A stretch of 46,671 nucleotides of DNA from Bacteroides graminisolvens DSM 19988 = JCM 15093 (GCF_000428125.1 NZ_ATZI01000019.1:1-46671), one strand, 5' to 3'. Positions 8,403 through 16,877 are shown, counted from the stretch's first letter. Notes: generated from the sequence alone by a model not told the origin. Numbers and translations: made by a program.

Positions 8403-9601
8403 TGAAGTACATATTATTTTTATTGACTTGGTGTGTTCCCACACTAATGGTAGCCCAAAATACAACTAATTCGCCTACATCGATGTTCGGTATCGGCGAG
8501 GTAACCACTGGTGATGGCGGACAATATGCCGGTATGGGGGGAGTAGGCATTGCACTTCGGGGCAACAGCTTTCTCAACTTAACCAATCCGGCTGCCCTGA
8601 CAGAAATCGACAGCTTGAAATTCACCATTGAAGCCGGCGTAATGGGAGCATACAAAAAATATACTCAATCAGGAATAGGCAATAATTCAACAGTAGGTAA
8701 TCTCAATAATCTGGCTGTAGGCTTTCGGATTTTACCCCGTTGGTACGGAGCTTTATCCATATCGCCTATTAGCAGTGTGGGTTATGCTATTACATTGGAT
8801 CAACAAGTGGAAGGAACCAACGGTGGCATTATCTCTTCTTACTTTGAAGGTGACGGCGGACTATCCAGAATAAACCTAAGCAATGCTTTCTTAATCGGCA
8901 AGAATCTTTCGTTGGGAGCCAACCTCTCGTATATAACCGGTACCATTACCCAAACAGAAACTCAAGGGAGCGCTACCCGGGAAGAGACTTCGCGGAAGAC
9001 AGCCTGCTATGCCGATTTAGGAATGCAATATAAATACAACCTGAATAAGAACAACGCATTCATATTGGGTGCTACCTACGGATTTAAGCAACAATTATCT
9101 CAAAAGAATGAACTGTCGGTTAGCAGCACCAGTGATGATACAACGATTGATAAGTCCGAGCATTCCGTTAAGCAGTACATGCCTCAATTCATCGGGATCG
9201 GCTTGAGTTATAACACACCCAAGTGGACTCTCTCGGGTGACTACAAATGGATACAATGGGATAAAATGGAATCATCGCAAAGCATTGTAAGCTATGCCAA
9301 CCAAAACCTCCTTAAGCTTGGTTTGGCATACACATTGGGAAATCCTTACCGAACTCCCATTAAGTTGATGCTAGGAGCAGGCACCAGCAATTCATACGTT
9401 GTTATAAAGAAAAACGAACCGCAGAATTATTATATCAGTACAGGAGCGGCTTTTACGCTTAAAAACAAAAACATCTTTTCCTTTGGGGCTAAATACAGCG
9501 ACCAAACCAAAGTCAACACAGGCATGCCACGCGAGCAAAGTTTATCATTCTACCTGAACATCTCTTTTAGCGAACGTGCATACCGTGGTAAACTGCAATA
9601 A
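8402..9601 (+). CDS. Outer-membrane beta-barrel protein, FadL/PorV-like
   Basis: A 399-residue protein with a cleavable signal (MKYILFLLTWCVPTLMVAQ). The opening segment, FGIGEVTTGDGGQYAGMGGVGIALRG followed by LNLTNPAAL in broken form, is the hallmark of FadL-like barrels in Bacteroidetes (UPF0164/PorV type). The remainder is alternating amphipathic strands with Gly-rich turns, ending in SLSFYLNISFSERAYRGKLQ. Such proteins sit in the outer membrane and transport hydrophobic compounds or serve as assembly platforms. The start overlaps the DUF4270 stop by one base, which argues for a DUF4270-barrel pair acting together. The substrate is unknown. Confidence 0.75.
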   Translation: MKYILFLLTWCVPTLMVAQNTTNSPTSMFGIGEVTTGDGGQYAGMGGVGIALRGNSFLNLTNPAALTEIDSLKFTIEAGVMGAYKKYTQSGIGNNSTVGNLNNLAVGFRILPRWYGALSISPISSVGYAITLDQQVEGTNGGIISSYFEGDGGLSRINLSNAFLIGKNLSLGANLSYITGTITQTETQGSATREETSRKTACYADLGMQYKYNLNKNNAFILGATYGFKQQLSQKNELSVSSTSDDTTIDKSEHSVKQYMPQFIGIGLSYNTPKWTLSGDYKWIQWDKMESSQSIVSYANQNLLKLGLAYTLGNPYRTPIKLMLGAGTSNSYVVIKKNEPQNYYISTGAAFTLKNKNIFSFGAKYSDQTKVNTGMPREQSLSFYLNISFSERAYRGKLQ

Positions 9602-9659
9602 AAATGTAGTTTTCTCTTCATTTTTATGTAAAAAAGACAGGATTAAAAGAATTTCCGTG

Positions 9660-9667
9660 TATCTTTG
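9660..9667 (+). promoter_or_regulatory. -7 element for the C1 peptidase gene
   Basis: TATCTTTG matches the Bacteroides -7 consensus TAnnTTTG exactly, 32 bases before the ATG. No clear TTTG is found at -33. Confidence 0.5.
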
Positions 9668-9699
9668 TCGCATAAATAAACATAATATATCAAGAGAGA

Positions 9700-10881
9700 A
9701 TGAAGAATATAGTATTAATTGCAACACTGGGCTTGTTAAGCCTCAACACAGTTGCACAAGAGCCTAAAAAAGAAGAAGGTTTTGTTTTCAGCACAGTAAA
9801 AGAGAATCCAATTACATCCATCAAAAACCAGAACAGATCGAGTACTTGCTGGAGTTTCTCGAGCCTTGCATTCTTGGAATCAGAGCTTCTCAGACAAGGT
9901 AAAGGTGAGTATGATTTATCAGAAATGTTCGTTGTACACCACACCATGGCCGATCGTGCAGAACGATACGTGCGTCTTCACGGTGACAACTCTTTCTCTC
10001 CGGGCGGTAGCTTTTATGATGTTGTTTATTGCATGAATAACTACGGACTGGTTCCTCAGGAAGCCATGAACGGAATTATGTATGGTGATACTCTTCCCGT
10101 GCACAATGAACTTGATGCTGTTGCCGAAGCTTACGTTAATGCTATTGCCAAAGGCAAACTTACCAAGCTTACTCCGGTATGGATGAATGGTTTGAATGCT
10201 ATTTATGATACTTATCTGGGCAAATGTCCCGAGAAGTTCTCTTATAAAGGAAAAGAATACACGCCGCTTACTTTCGCTAAATCATTGGGATTGAATGCTG
10301 ATGATTATGTATCCCTGACTTCATACACCCATCATCCTTTCTATAAAAAGTTCGCCATTGAAATTCAGGACAACTGGAGAAACGCAGAATCGTGGAACTT
10401 GCCCATCGATGAGTTTATGACGGTTATTGAGAATGCGGTAAACAATGGTTATACGGTAGCTTGGGGAAGTGATGTGAGCGAAGATGGTTTTACACGTGAC
10501 GGCATTGCGGTTGTTCCTCAGATGAACCGCACAGACCTCACCGGTTCTGACATGGCTCGCTGGACAGGACTTACCATGGCCGACAAACGCAAGGAGTTAA
10601 CCTCTAAGCCCATGCCTGAAATGGAAATTACTCAGGAAATGCGTCAAAAGGCATTCAACAACTGGGAAACAACAGATGATCACGGCATGCTCATTTATGG
10701 CATGGCCAAAGATCAAAACGGAAAAGAATACTATATGGTTAAAAACTCTTGGGGAACCAATAACAAATACAAAGGAACCTGGTATGCTTCCAAAGCATTC
10801 GTAAAGTATAAAACAATGAATATATTAGTTCACAAAGATGCTTTACCCAAAGAAATTGCAAAGAAATTAGGTTTCAAATAA
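9700..10881 (+). CDS. C1-family cysteine peptidase (bleomycin hydrolase/PepC type), exported
   Basis: A 393-residue papain-fold aminopeptidase of the C1B group. The N-terminal signal peptide (MKNIVLIATLGLLSLNTVAQ) points to the periplasm or cell surface, unlike classical cytoplasmic PepC. The catalytic triad is visible: Cys50 in NQNRSSTCWSFS with the oxyanion Gln just before, His in TTDDHGMLIYG, and Asn in MVKNSWGTNNKYKG. Length is somewhat below the ~450 aa of PepC. The N-terminus MKNIVLIATLG and an exact -7 box upstream settle the start. It follows the barrel gene by ~100 bases but has its own promoter and a strong terminator. Confidence 0.88.
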   Translation: MKNIVLIATLGLLSLNTVAQEPKKEEGFVFSTVKENPITSIKNQNRSSTCWSFSSLAFLESELLRQGKGEYDLSEMFVVHHTMADRAERYVRLHGDNSFSPGGSFYDVVYCMNNYGLVPQEAMNGIMYGDTLPVHNELDAVAEAYVNAIAKGKLTKLTPVWMNGLNAIYDTYLGKCPEKFSYKGKEYTPLTFAKSLGLNADDYVSLTSYTHHPFYKKFAIEIQDNWRNAESWNLPIDEFMTVIENAVNNGYTVAWGSDVSEDGFTRDGIAVVPQMNRTDLTGSDMARWTGLTMADKRKELTSKPMPEMEITQEMRQKAFNNWETTDDHGMLIYGMAKDQNGKEYYMVKNSWGTNNKYKGTWYASKAFVKYKTMNILVHKDALPKEIAKKLGFK

Positions 10882-10919
10882 GGCATAACCACCTTTCCGG
10901 AAAACCTCGTTATCTTTTT

Positions 10920-10962
10920 AAAAAACCTCTTTATGTTTTTGAAAAACATAAAGAGGTTTTTT
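10920..10962. terminator. Bidirectional terminator between the peptidase and lytTR genes
   Basis: A perfect 21-bp inverted repeat (AAAAAACCTCTTTATG.. / ..CATAAAGAGGTTTTTT) centred on one base, ending in T-tracts on both strands, lies between convergent genes. A related imperfect copy of the left arm (10901-10920, 17 of 20 matching) lies directly upstream. Confidence 0.88.
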
Positions 10963-10963
10963 C

Positions 10964-11701
10964 TTATTTGCCTAAGCACATTTTACTAATGTAATCGTTG
11001 AACTTTTCTTTGTAGTTATCGCCCACCGGAATATAAACATTCCCCTCAAAAATAATCCTTAATCGTGATATTTCCTGAATCTTGTGCAGGTTAACAATAT
11101 AAGAACGATGCACCCTCATAAACATGCTGGCAGGTAATCGCTCTTCCAGTTTGCGCATGCTCAGTAAGGTCATCAGCGGTTTGTCCTCGCCTTCCAGATA
11201 GATGCGCACATACTCACTCATGCACTCAATGTATTTTATTTGGTTGACGTTGATTCTGATAATTTTATAATCAGACTTTACAAACAACGTACCGTCAGGA
11301 TTAATCACGTTTGAATCATTATCGGCTGCTCCTCCACCCGAACGGTATTCCAACTGTTTACGAGCCTTGTCGACCGACTTCAGGAAATCCTTAAAACTGA
11401 CAGGTTTTAAGAGGTAATCAACCGCATCAAGTTTGAATCCTTCAACGGCATATTCAGAGTATGCCGTAGTAAACACCACCAAAGGACTGCTTACTAAAGA
11501 ACGCACAAAATCAAGCCCGTTTAAATCGGGCATGTTGATATCGACAAAAATAAGATCCACATCTTCCGATGCAATTAATTGCATGGCTTCAAAAGCATCC
11601 TGACAGGCACCTACCTGGTGCAGAAACGGAACATTAGATATATAGCCGGCTATTTGTGCCAATGCCAGCGGTTCATCATCAATGGCAATACATTTTATCA
11701 T
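10964..11701 (-). CDS. LytTR-family response regulator
   Basis: A 245-residue two-component regulator. The receiver domain (1-~120) has the acidic pocket DDE (9-10), phospho-acceptor Asp54 in FVDINMPDLNG, Thr in FTTAYS and Lys in DYLLKPVSF. A Ser/Gly/Asp-rich linker leads to a C-terminal LytTR DNA-binding domain (~140-245: DYKIIRINVNQIKYIECMSEYV.., FMRVHRSYIVN). These regulators usually bind direct repeats upstream of a few nearby genes. The ATG overlaps the kinase stop by 4 bases, so the pair is coupled. The VTC/Cthe_2159 operon immediately upstream is the obvious candidate target, but no operator was identified. Confidence 0.92.
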   Translation of the reverse strand: MIKCIAIDDEPLALAQIAGYISNVPFLHQVGACQDAFEAMQLIASEDVDLIFVDINMPDLNGLDFVRSLVSSPLVVFTTAYSEYAVEGFKLDAVDYLLKPVSFKDFLKSVDKARKQLEYRSGGGAADNDSNVINPDGTLFVKSDYKIIRINVNQIKYIECMSEYVRIYLEGEDKPLMTLLSMRKLEERLPASMFMRVHRSYIVNLHKIQEISRLRIIFEGNVYIPVGDNYKEKFNDYISKMCLGK

Positions 11702-12915
11702 GCTGTGATAGGTATTATCAATAGTACATTATAACAATCGGCTACTTCTTCGATAGACAAAACATAATCTTCACCATAAAGCAGGCGTAACCTTTTTCTA
11801 ATATTCTCAAGTCCAATGCCACAGTGCTTCCCGTCGCCCTTCTTCCAGTTGCTGTTTGAACATTGAAACAGGAGTTGCTGATCTTCCACTTGCATGCAAA
11901 CATGAATAAAGGAATCTTTTTGGTAACTCACTCCATGTTTAAACGCATTTTCAATAAAAGAGATAAAAAGCAAAGGAGGCACTTCAATATTGGGCAGCTC
12001 ACCCGGCATACTTACTTCAATACTCACTTTGTCAGTATACCGAAGGCGCATCAGTTCTATGTAATTTATCAGGAATTTAATTTCCCTGGAAAGGCTGACT
12101 GTTTTATTGCTGGATTCATAAAGCACGTAACGCATCATTTTAGAAAGTTCCAGAATACTAGTCTTTGCCTTCTCTGAATCAAGATCAACCAATGCATGAA
12201 TATTATTGAGCGTATTCATAAAAAAGTGAGGATTGATTTGATACTTCAGATACTCCAGTTCCGACTGTAGATTATGTCTTTCCAACTCTTTCATCATTTC
12301 CTCGTCACGCAGAGATTTAAACATAAGCTTTACGGCTATATTAAACCCTACAATTAAAATGGAAAGAATAAAATGACTGTAGAAAGGACCCGGAAAGAAA
12401 GGAAAAATGAAAAACCTCTTTCTCAAGTCTTTCTCACCTTTACGGTCCGGTCCGGGTAAAAGCTTACGAGGTCCTTCGGGGTGTTGGTCTTTCATTTCAT
12501 CCGGTGCGGGTTCGTCCATCTTATCGGGCATGGGCATTTGCGTAGCCTTTTCGCCCCCCATGCGTTGCCAACTTCGCTCGGCACGAGGATGAAATCGGTC
12601 TTCGGGTGTCTCTATAAACCTTCTGCCTACAAAGTTCAATCCCAGCATGGCAACAATTACCGCTACGACTAACACGGTATATGTTACGTATTTTTTTCGT
12701 AACAGATAACGCGCCAGAAACCAGTTATTGATGACAAACACGCCAAATAACGGTAAGATTCCCAGCCATATGGAAGAAATCATGCGCCAATTTAGTGATG
12801 ATTCCTTGCCCGAATAAAGGGAAAAATAATTCCCGATAATGGGCAAAAGAAAAATCAAAAACCAAATCACCGCATAGATCAGGTTCTCTAAAAAAAGCCT
12901 TTTCCTAAACTTCAT
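11698..12915 (-). CDS. LytS/YpdA-type sensor histidine kinase (His_kinase family)
   Basis: A 405-residue inner-membrane kinase started at MKFRKRLFLEN, which follows its promoter. Four membrane segments are seen at about 10-31, 46-67, 78-97 and 169-198. Between the third and fourth lies a ~70-residue charged loop rich in Met, Pro, Asp and Lys (QMPMPDKMDEPAPDEMK), predicted periplasmic. The cytoplasmic part has a helical linker, the phospho-acceptor His230 in INPHFFMNTLNNIHAL, and an ATPase domain with ENAFKHGV and GIGLENIRKRL. It partners the overlapping LytTR regulator. Confidence 0.9.
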   Translation of the reverse strand: MKFRKRLFLENLIYAVIWFLIFLLPIIGNYFSLYSGKESSLNWRMISSIWLGILPLFGVFVINNWFLARYLLRKKYVTYTVLVVAVIVAMLGLNFVGRRFIETPEDRFHPRAERSWQRMGGEKATQMPMPDKMDEPAPDEMKDQHPEGPRKLLPGPDRKGEKDLRKRFFIFPFFPGPFYSHFILSILIVGFNIAVKLMFKSLRDEEMMKELERHNLQSELEYLKYQINPHFFMNTLNNIHALVDLDSEKAKTSILELSKMMRYVLYESSNKTVSLSREIKFLINYIELMRLRYTDKVSIEVSMPGELPNIEVPPLLFISFIENAFKHGVSYQKDSFIHVCMQVEDQQLLFQCSNSNWKKGDGKHCGIGLENIRKRLRLLYGEDYVLSIEEVADCYNVLLIIPITA

Positions 12916-12934
12916 AACTACATAAACCAATGTA

Positions 12935-12966
12935 CAAAAGTAATTCTACCCCGTGAAGCTCACAAA
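12935..12966 (-). promoter_or_regulatory. Predicted promoter of the lytS-lytTR pair
   Basis: On minus: TTTG (12963-12966), a 20-base spacer, then TACTTTTG (12935-12942), an exact -7 match. Transcription would start about 14 bases before the kinase ATG. This lets the two-component pair be expressed separately from the envelope operon upstream. Confidence 0.65.
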
Positions 12967-13024
12967 AGGAATCGACAAACCGAATGTTTTTATCGTCAGA
13001 CTGATTAAACATACCTCAGAACAA

Positions 13025-14527
13025 CTATCGCCAACCGGGCTGTCCGCCGCCACCTGTGCTCACATTGCCCACCTGCGTTACCATAGAGCTGCTGGTAAAA
13101 GTAGACAATTGAGTTCCCGCTGTGTAAGTTCCGGCAGTGTAAAGTCCGTGAAAATCTGTTCCGCCGGAAACTGTACCTCCCGAATAAATGGTATAACTAG
13201 TACCGGCAGTGAGAGAAGGACTGCTAAACAGCAAAGTCATTTGTGAATAAGTTCGGGGAATTTTGCACACTAAAACAGTCTCGCCTGTTGAAGAAACTAC
13301 GCTGAAATATTGATTCGAAGTGCCGGAACCTCCATATATTAAGGAACGCTGCGTGCTGGCCGACGAAGTAGGCGTACTAGTTGCTCCACCGAACCCCACC
13401 AAAGTTCCTCCGGTTATTTTAAATGTGTTTTGATCGCAATCAATGCCTTCTTCTGGACTAGTAGTACCCGAAGACACAATCAATCCGCCCGATATGGTTA
13501 ATGGCCCGTTAGAGTCAATACCGTCATTATTGGAACTATAGCAATAAACCGAGCCACCCGTTATAACAATACCACTTGCCGCATTGATGCAATCGTCATA
13601 AGCAGTAACCTCCACCGTTCCGTCGTTAATAGTCAATACACTTTTACTCTCAATGCCTTCGCTGGAGTCTCCTCCTTTGGCTGTTACATTAATAGTACCC
13701 CCGTTAATAGTCACATTACCATATCCCTTAATACCTTTGGCCGATGCCGCTTTGGTCGTTACAGTAACCGTACCGTCGTTAATAACCACAGCACCTTCGT
13801 CGCAGTTTATACCTTCGTCAGTAGACGTAACCTGAACCGTGCCACCCTCAATTAATATAGCCTCGTTGGTATGGATGCCATCGGTTGCAGCTGCGGCAAC
13901 CGTTAATTGCACCCCCTGACGAATCAATATATAATCATCGCTACACACAGCGTGTTTGTATTTACCGGATACGGTGAGACTACCGCTCCCACTGAAGATA
14001 AGCTGCCCTTCACTAAAAAAACATCCTTTCTGGTCTTCCGTGCTGGTAGGGTAAGACGAGCTGTCGGTCAACTTATTAACAGTTCCTTCCGTAAGTACGG
14101 CAAAAACCCTCTTGTGCGATTGAATGTTTATAGCCGGTCCCGAAGTAGAGGTTATATCCACGCCGTTAAAGTTCAACTTAAACTTATAATCGCTATAAAT
14201 TTTCAAAGAACCGGCCGTTGTGGTACCACTCAATACGTATTCAACCCCTTCAATAGTCGAAGTGATCACCACATTGGCACCCGATTGTGATACCGTGACC
14301 CCACTCGCAGTATTCGTTACGCTGGCAGTGGTGCCCGAATAAACAATACCAACCACCGTGCTGAATGTAGCATTCTCAACCAAATCATCATCCGAAGGTT
14401 CTGTTATCACTTCACCCGAAGTGTCGCCGTTTTCATCCGTCATCTCATCGGTATCACTGGTACAACCTAAGCAAAGAGCGCCTGCCAGCGTCATCATGTA
14501 GCATACAATTACATATCTTTTCATCAT
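13025..14527 (-). CDS. Cthe_2159-like beta-helix lipoprotein (carbohydrate-binding domain)
   Basis: A 500-residue lipoprotein. The signal ends LCLGC (Cys22), followed by an acidic tract (TSDTDEMTDENGD), so surface display is plausible. The core (~100-400) is a run of ~25-residue rungs: 'GVQLTVAAAATDGIHTNEAI', 'GTVQVTSTDEGINCDEGA', 'GTINVTAKGGDSSEGIES', 'GTVEVTAYDDCINAASG', 'GSVYCYSSNNDGIDSNG'. The recurring D/E-G-I pattern is typical of the Cthe_2159 domain, a right-handed parallel beta-helix with acidic calcium-binding loops that was reported to bind cellulose-like or acid sugars. It ends in a Gly-rich tail (STGGGGQPGWR). Last gene of the VTC operon. Confidence 0.85.
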   Translation of the reverse strand: MMKRYVIVCYMMTLAGALCLGCTSDTDEMTDENGDTSGEVITEPSDDDLVENATFSTVVGIVYSGTTASVTNTASGVTVSQSGANVVITSTIEGVEYVLSGTTTAGSLKIYSDYKFKLNFNGVDITSTSGPAINIQSHKRVFAVLTEGTVNKLTDSSSYPTSTEDQKGCFFSEGQLIFSGSGSLTVSGKYKHAVCSDDYILIRQGVQLTVAAAATDGIHTNEAILIEGGTVQVTSTDEGINCDEGAVVINDGTVTVTTKAASAKGIKGYGNVTINGGTINVTAKGGDSSEGIESKSVLTINDGTVEVTAYDDCINAASGIVITGGSVYCYSSNNDGIDSNGPLTISGGLIVSSGTTSPEEGIDCDQNTFKITGGTLVGFGGATSTPTSSASTQRSLIYGGSGTSNQYFSVVSSTGETVLVCKIPRTYSQMTLLFSSPSLTAGTSYTIYSGGTVSGGTDFHGLYTAGTYTAGTQLSTFTSSSMVTQVGNVSTGGGGQPGWR

Positions 14528-14535
14528 ACTGAGCT

Positions 14536-15210
14536 TTAAAATTTTAGTGAATAACCTAGTCCCAAAACATGTCCGTCATCTTCATCATCATCCGTTTCCG
14601 ACTGGTATCGGTAAAACAAATCGAGCTTACTACGTTTATTAATCTTGTATTCAGTACCCAACGTATACCTTGTTTTTTCCAGATCATTACCCTGCGGATT
14701 ATTCAAGGTGTGATAAAACTCCACCGAAGTATATGGAGTCAGTTTTGATTTGGGCAGATTATAAGCAAGCTGTAACCGTGATCGCATAATCTTCTTGGGA
14801 TTTGCCCGAGAGGCGGTTTCAGACACCCCCACCCGATAGGTTTGCTGGTATTTTTCGCGCAAAGAAAGTTCTATTCTATTCCATACATAACTGCCGGTTG
14901 CATAGAAGCTATACCGATGTCCTACCTCCCATTCTCTTTTCGGATGATTATAGTTAATCAAGTTATAAGCACCGCCCAGCTTCAAATAAGAGTTAACTGA
15001 ATATGAAAGATCAACGCCTGCCGACCATCGGTCAATGGTTCCTACATCGTTTCGCGTTCTGAACTCCCCTTCAAAAGAAGCGTCGAAGCCCGGAAATATT
15101 TTCTTTTTCACCTCCAGACTTGTCCATATACCAAAGTCACTATCCTGAGCACTTACCATGGGAGCAACGAACCAAAGCAAGCCCGATAAAATCAAAAGAA
15201 ACTTATTCAT
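14536..15210 (-). CDS. DUF2490 outer-membrane beta-barrel protein
   Basis: A 224-residue protein started at MNKFLLIL; a GTG two codons upstream is possible. It has a signal peptide (MNKFLLILSGLLWFVAPMVSAQ) and then a barrel-like series of amphipathic strands: FGIWTSLEVKKKIF, WSAGVDLSYSVN, YLKLGGAYNLINY, LSLREKYQQTYR, RYTLGTEYKINKRSKL. It closes with VLGLGYSLKF, whose terminal aromatic suits Bam-dependent insertion. DUF2490 is common in Bacteroidetes and has no defined function. The ATG lies inside the last codons of the DUF4956 gene (8-base overlap), so it is translated with that membrane protein. Likely the outer-membrane component of this operon. Confidence 0.78.
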   Translation of the reverse strand: MNKFLLILSGLLWFVAPMVSAQDSDFGIWTSLEVKKKIFPGFDASFEGEFRTRNDVGTIDRWSAGVDLSYSVNSYLKLGGAYNLINYNHPKREWEVGHRYSFYATGSYVWNRIELSLREKYQQTYRVGVSETASRANPKKIMRSRLQLAYNLPKSKLTPYTSVEFYHTLNNPQGNDLEKTRYTLGTEYKINKRSKLDLFYRYQSETDDDEDDGHVLGLGYSLKF

Positions 15211-15874
15211 TTTCACGTGGTATTCTAGTTACTGTATCAATGGTATTTATCTCATCACAAAGCGGTTCATAGTATATTTTTACCATGGCACTGTCACGCA
15301 AGAAATCAATATGCCCCACTTCAACTTTCAGGATCGGGAGTCCCGTTCGTTGCTTCAAGTCATCTAACAACAAAGCTGCATTCTCCGGTTTAATAAGTTC
15401 AATGCGGTCATATTGAATCAGTTTGCAGGAGATGTGTTTTAGCCATCGATTGCTTTCACTCACCCAAATGCTGAGAATAAAAATTAAATTCGTAGCAACC
15501 AACTCGGTATAACTTATTTCCACAGCCAAAGCGTTGATGACTGAAATGGCAATAATCACAAATAAGTAAGTCATCTCCCTGATGGGAACCGATTCCGTTC
15601 GGTATCTGATGATGCCGAAGATGGCAAACAGCCCTAGTGCAAAGCCTATTTTCAGTTTAACGCTGCCAAGCAAAAAAATTAAAAAGAATACGCTGATGCT
15701 TATTAACGTAAAGGTGAAGTAATAGTCGCGTCTTTTGCTTTTCGAGTAATAAAAGAACTGAATGATACCAAATATCACCAGCATATTAAAGGCAAACCTC
15801 AACAGCAGTTGCATGAATCCCGCACCATCGAGCAGCGGTGCCTCCAGCAAAGTTATATCCGTAAAATCTTCCAT
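15203..15874 (-). CDS. DUF4956 integral membrane protein
   Basis: A 223-residue inner-membrane protein. Four or five membrane helices are seen: LLLRFAFNMLVIFGIIQFFYY, YYFTFTLISISVFFLIFLLG, IGFALGLFAIFGIIRYR, MTYLFVIIAISVINALAV and LVATNLIFILSIW. A cytoplasmic C-terminal domain of ~70 residues follows (ending DTVTRIPRENE). The IRYRTESVPIREMTYLF motif is the best-known signature of DUF4956. In other phyla the family sits beside VTC-domain and CotH genes, as it does beside VTC here. The gene starts 3 bases after the VTC stop and overlaps DUF2490. The role is unknown; a channel or exporter for the VTC product is a reasonable guess. Confidence 0.8.
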   Translation of the reverse strand: MEDFTDITLLEAPLLDGAGFMQLLLRFAFNMLVIFGIIQFFYYSKSKRRDYYFTFTLISISVFFLIFLLGSVKLKIGFALGLFAIFGIIRYRTESVPIREMTYLFVIIAISVINALAVEISYTELVATNLIFILSIWVSESNRWLKHISCKLIQYDRIELIKPENAALLLDDLKQRTGLPILKVEVGHIDFLRDSAMVKIYYEPLCDEINTIDTVTRIPRENE

Positions 15875-15877
15875 GGT

Positions 15878-16657
15878 CTAAATTGTTATTTGATTTTGTA
15901 TTTGTTCTATTTTCCTTATTCTGGGTTTAAAGCGATTATACTTCAAAGCCGGGTTAGTGAGCACAGAGCCCAAACAATACTTACTGATGCTCACCGGCAG
16001 CACATGCATTTGATGCAGAATCTCTTTTACCGGAGAGAAATGATTGCCATCTCTTTTTAACTCAATGATAGCTACCTGATCCATCGCGGCCTGTTGTCCG
16101 GTAAGCAAGTCTTGAAAGCACACGTTCGTGTCAATGGTTAAACGCTCTGTCATTTGTTTGTTAACAAGCGTTATGCGGTTGAAGGAATTCTGCAATTTAC
16201 CAGAGAGTTGCGATAAGCTGTACCAAGCATATTTCTGCAGGAAATCCTCGGCGCCTTCTTCCCGCATGTTAAGCAAGCTACTTACGAGTATTCGTTTCTT
16301 GTCCGTGCGTCCTTTGTTATTCTTATTTTTCACTTCGAGGAAAGTCAGTCCGGAATCTTTATAGGTGCGTACCCGTATCTTTTCACGAACGGTTCTTCCA
16401 TTTTGATGAGCCATAAACATGTCTCTCCCTTCAGTGTCCAAGTACGTTGTTTCATAAGGCATGTTCCGTCGACACGTTATTTCCTGAATCCTATAATCTT
16501 TCTGCAATGAAAGAAGGATAGCAGGCAACAAATCAATGGAAGTAGTGTACTTCGTATCAATGCGGTTCATTAAGCGAACGGCATTCATCTCTTCAAGTGA
16601 CACCGGTTCAAAGTGAGTAAGCAAAGGATTTAAGTAGTCTAAATGCATAAGTTCCAT
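15878..16657 (-). CDS. VTC-domain protein (polyphosphate polymerase family)
   Basis: A 259-residue cytoplasmic protein of the VTC domain family, a tunnel-shaped fold of the triphosphate-tunnel enzymes. In yeast Vtc4 this domain makes polyphosphate from ATP. Signature pieces are present: LMNRIDTKYTTS near residue 30, YETTYLDTEGRDMF, the basic/acidic strands REKIRVRTY, LTFLEVKNKNNKGRTDKKRI and IIELKRDG. These supply the Arg/Lys lining and the Glu metal ligands expected in the tunnel. There is no membrane segment. It is the first gene of a tightly packed operon with DUF4956, DUF2490 and a Cthe_2159 lipoprotein. Polyphosphate synthesis is inferred from the fold only. Confidence 0.85.
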   Translation of the reverse strand: MELMHLDYLNPLLTHFEPVSLEEMNAVRLMNRIDTKYTTSIDLLPAILLSLQKDYRIQEITCRRNMPYETTYLDTEGRDMFMAHQNGRTVREKIRVRTYKDSGLTFLEVKNKNNKGRTDKKRILVSSLLNMREEGAEDFLQKYAWYSLSQLSGKLQNSFNRITLVNKQMTERLTIDTNVCFQDLLTGQQAAMDQVAIIELKRDGNHFSPVKEILHQMHVLPVSISKYCLGSVLTNPALKYNRFKPRIRKIEQIQNQITI

Positions 16658-16847
16658 ATTACAATCGTGTTACGAAACTATGGAGAATAGTTCTGATTAA
16701 AAAAACGAATCAATCAACTGCTCTATTTTATAAACGAGTTGGTTGTTTTATCCGCTAAATGTCGCGGCAGCAGCAGAATAAAAAGATGTTGAGGAACATG
16801 GTTCTTGCTCATAACAGACCCATTTGTGCATTTTTAAAGCATATTTC

Positions 16848-16877
16848 TTTGCAGAATCAACTGATTGCGTAAATTTG
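16848..16877 (+). promoter_or_regulatory. Predicted promoter of etfB-etfA-acd
   Basis: TTTG (16848-16851), an 18-base spacer, then TAAATTTG (16870-16877), an exact -7 match. The etfB ATG is 25 bases further on. Confidence 0.65.

Noticed and set aside
13400..14100. Repetitive DNA in the Cthe_2159 gene as a tandem repeat or CRISPR-like array
   Set aside because: The periodicity is at protein level (beta-helix rungs) with diverged codons; there are no identical DNA repeats with spacers.
16720..16760. Imperfect inverted repeat (CAATCAACTG / GAGTTGGTTG) between the VTC and etfB genes
   Set aside because: The arms need a bulge to pair and there is no T-tract; too weak to call an operator or terminator.
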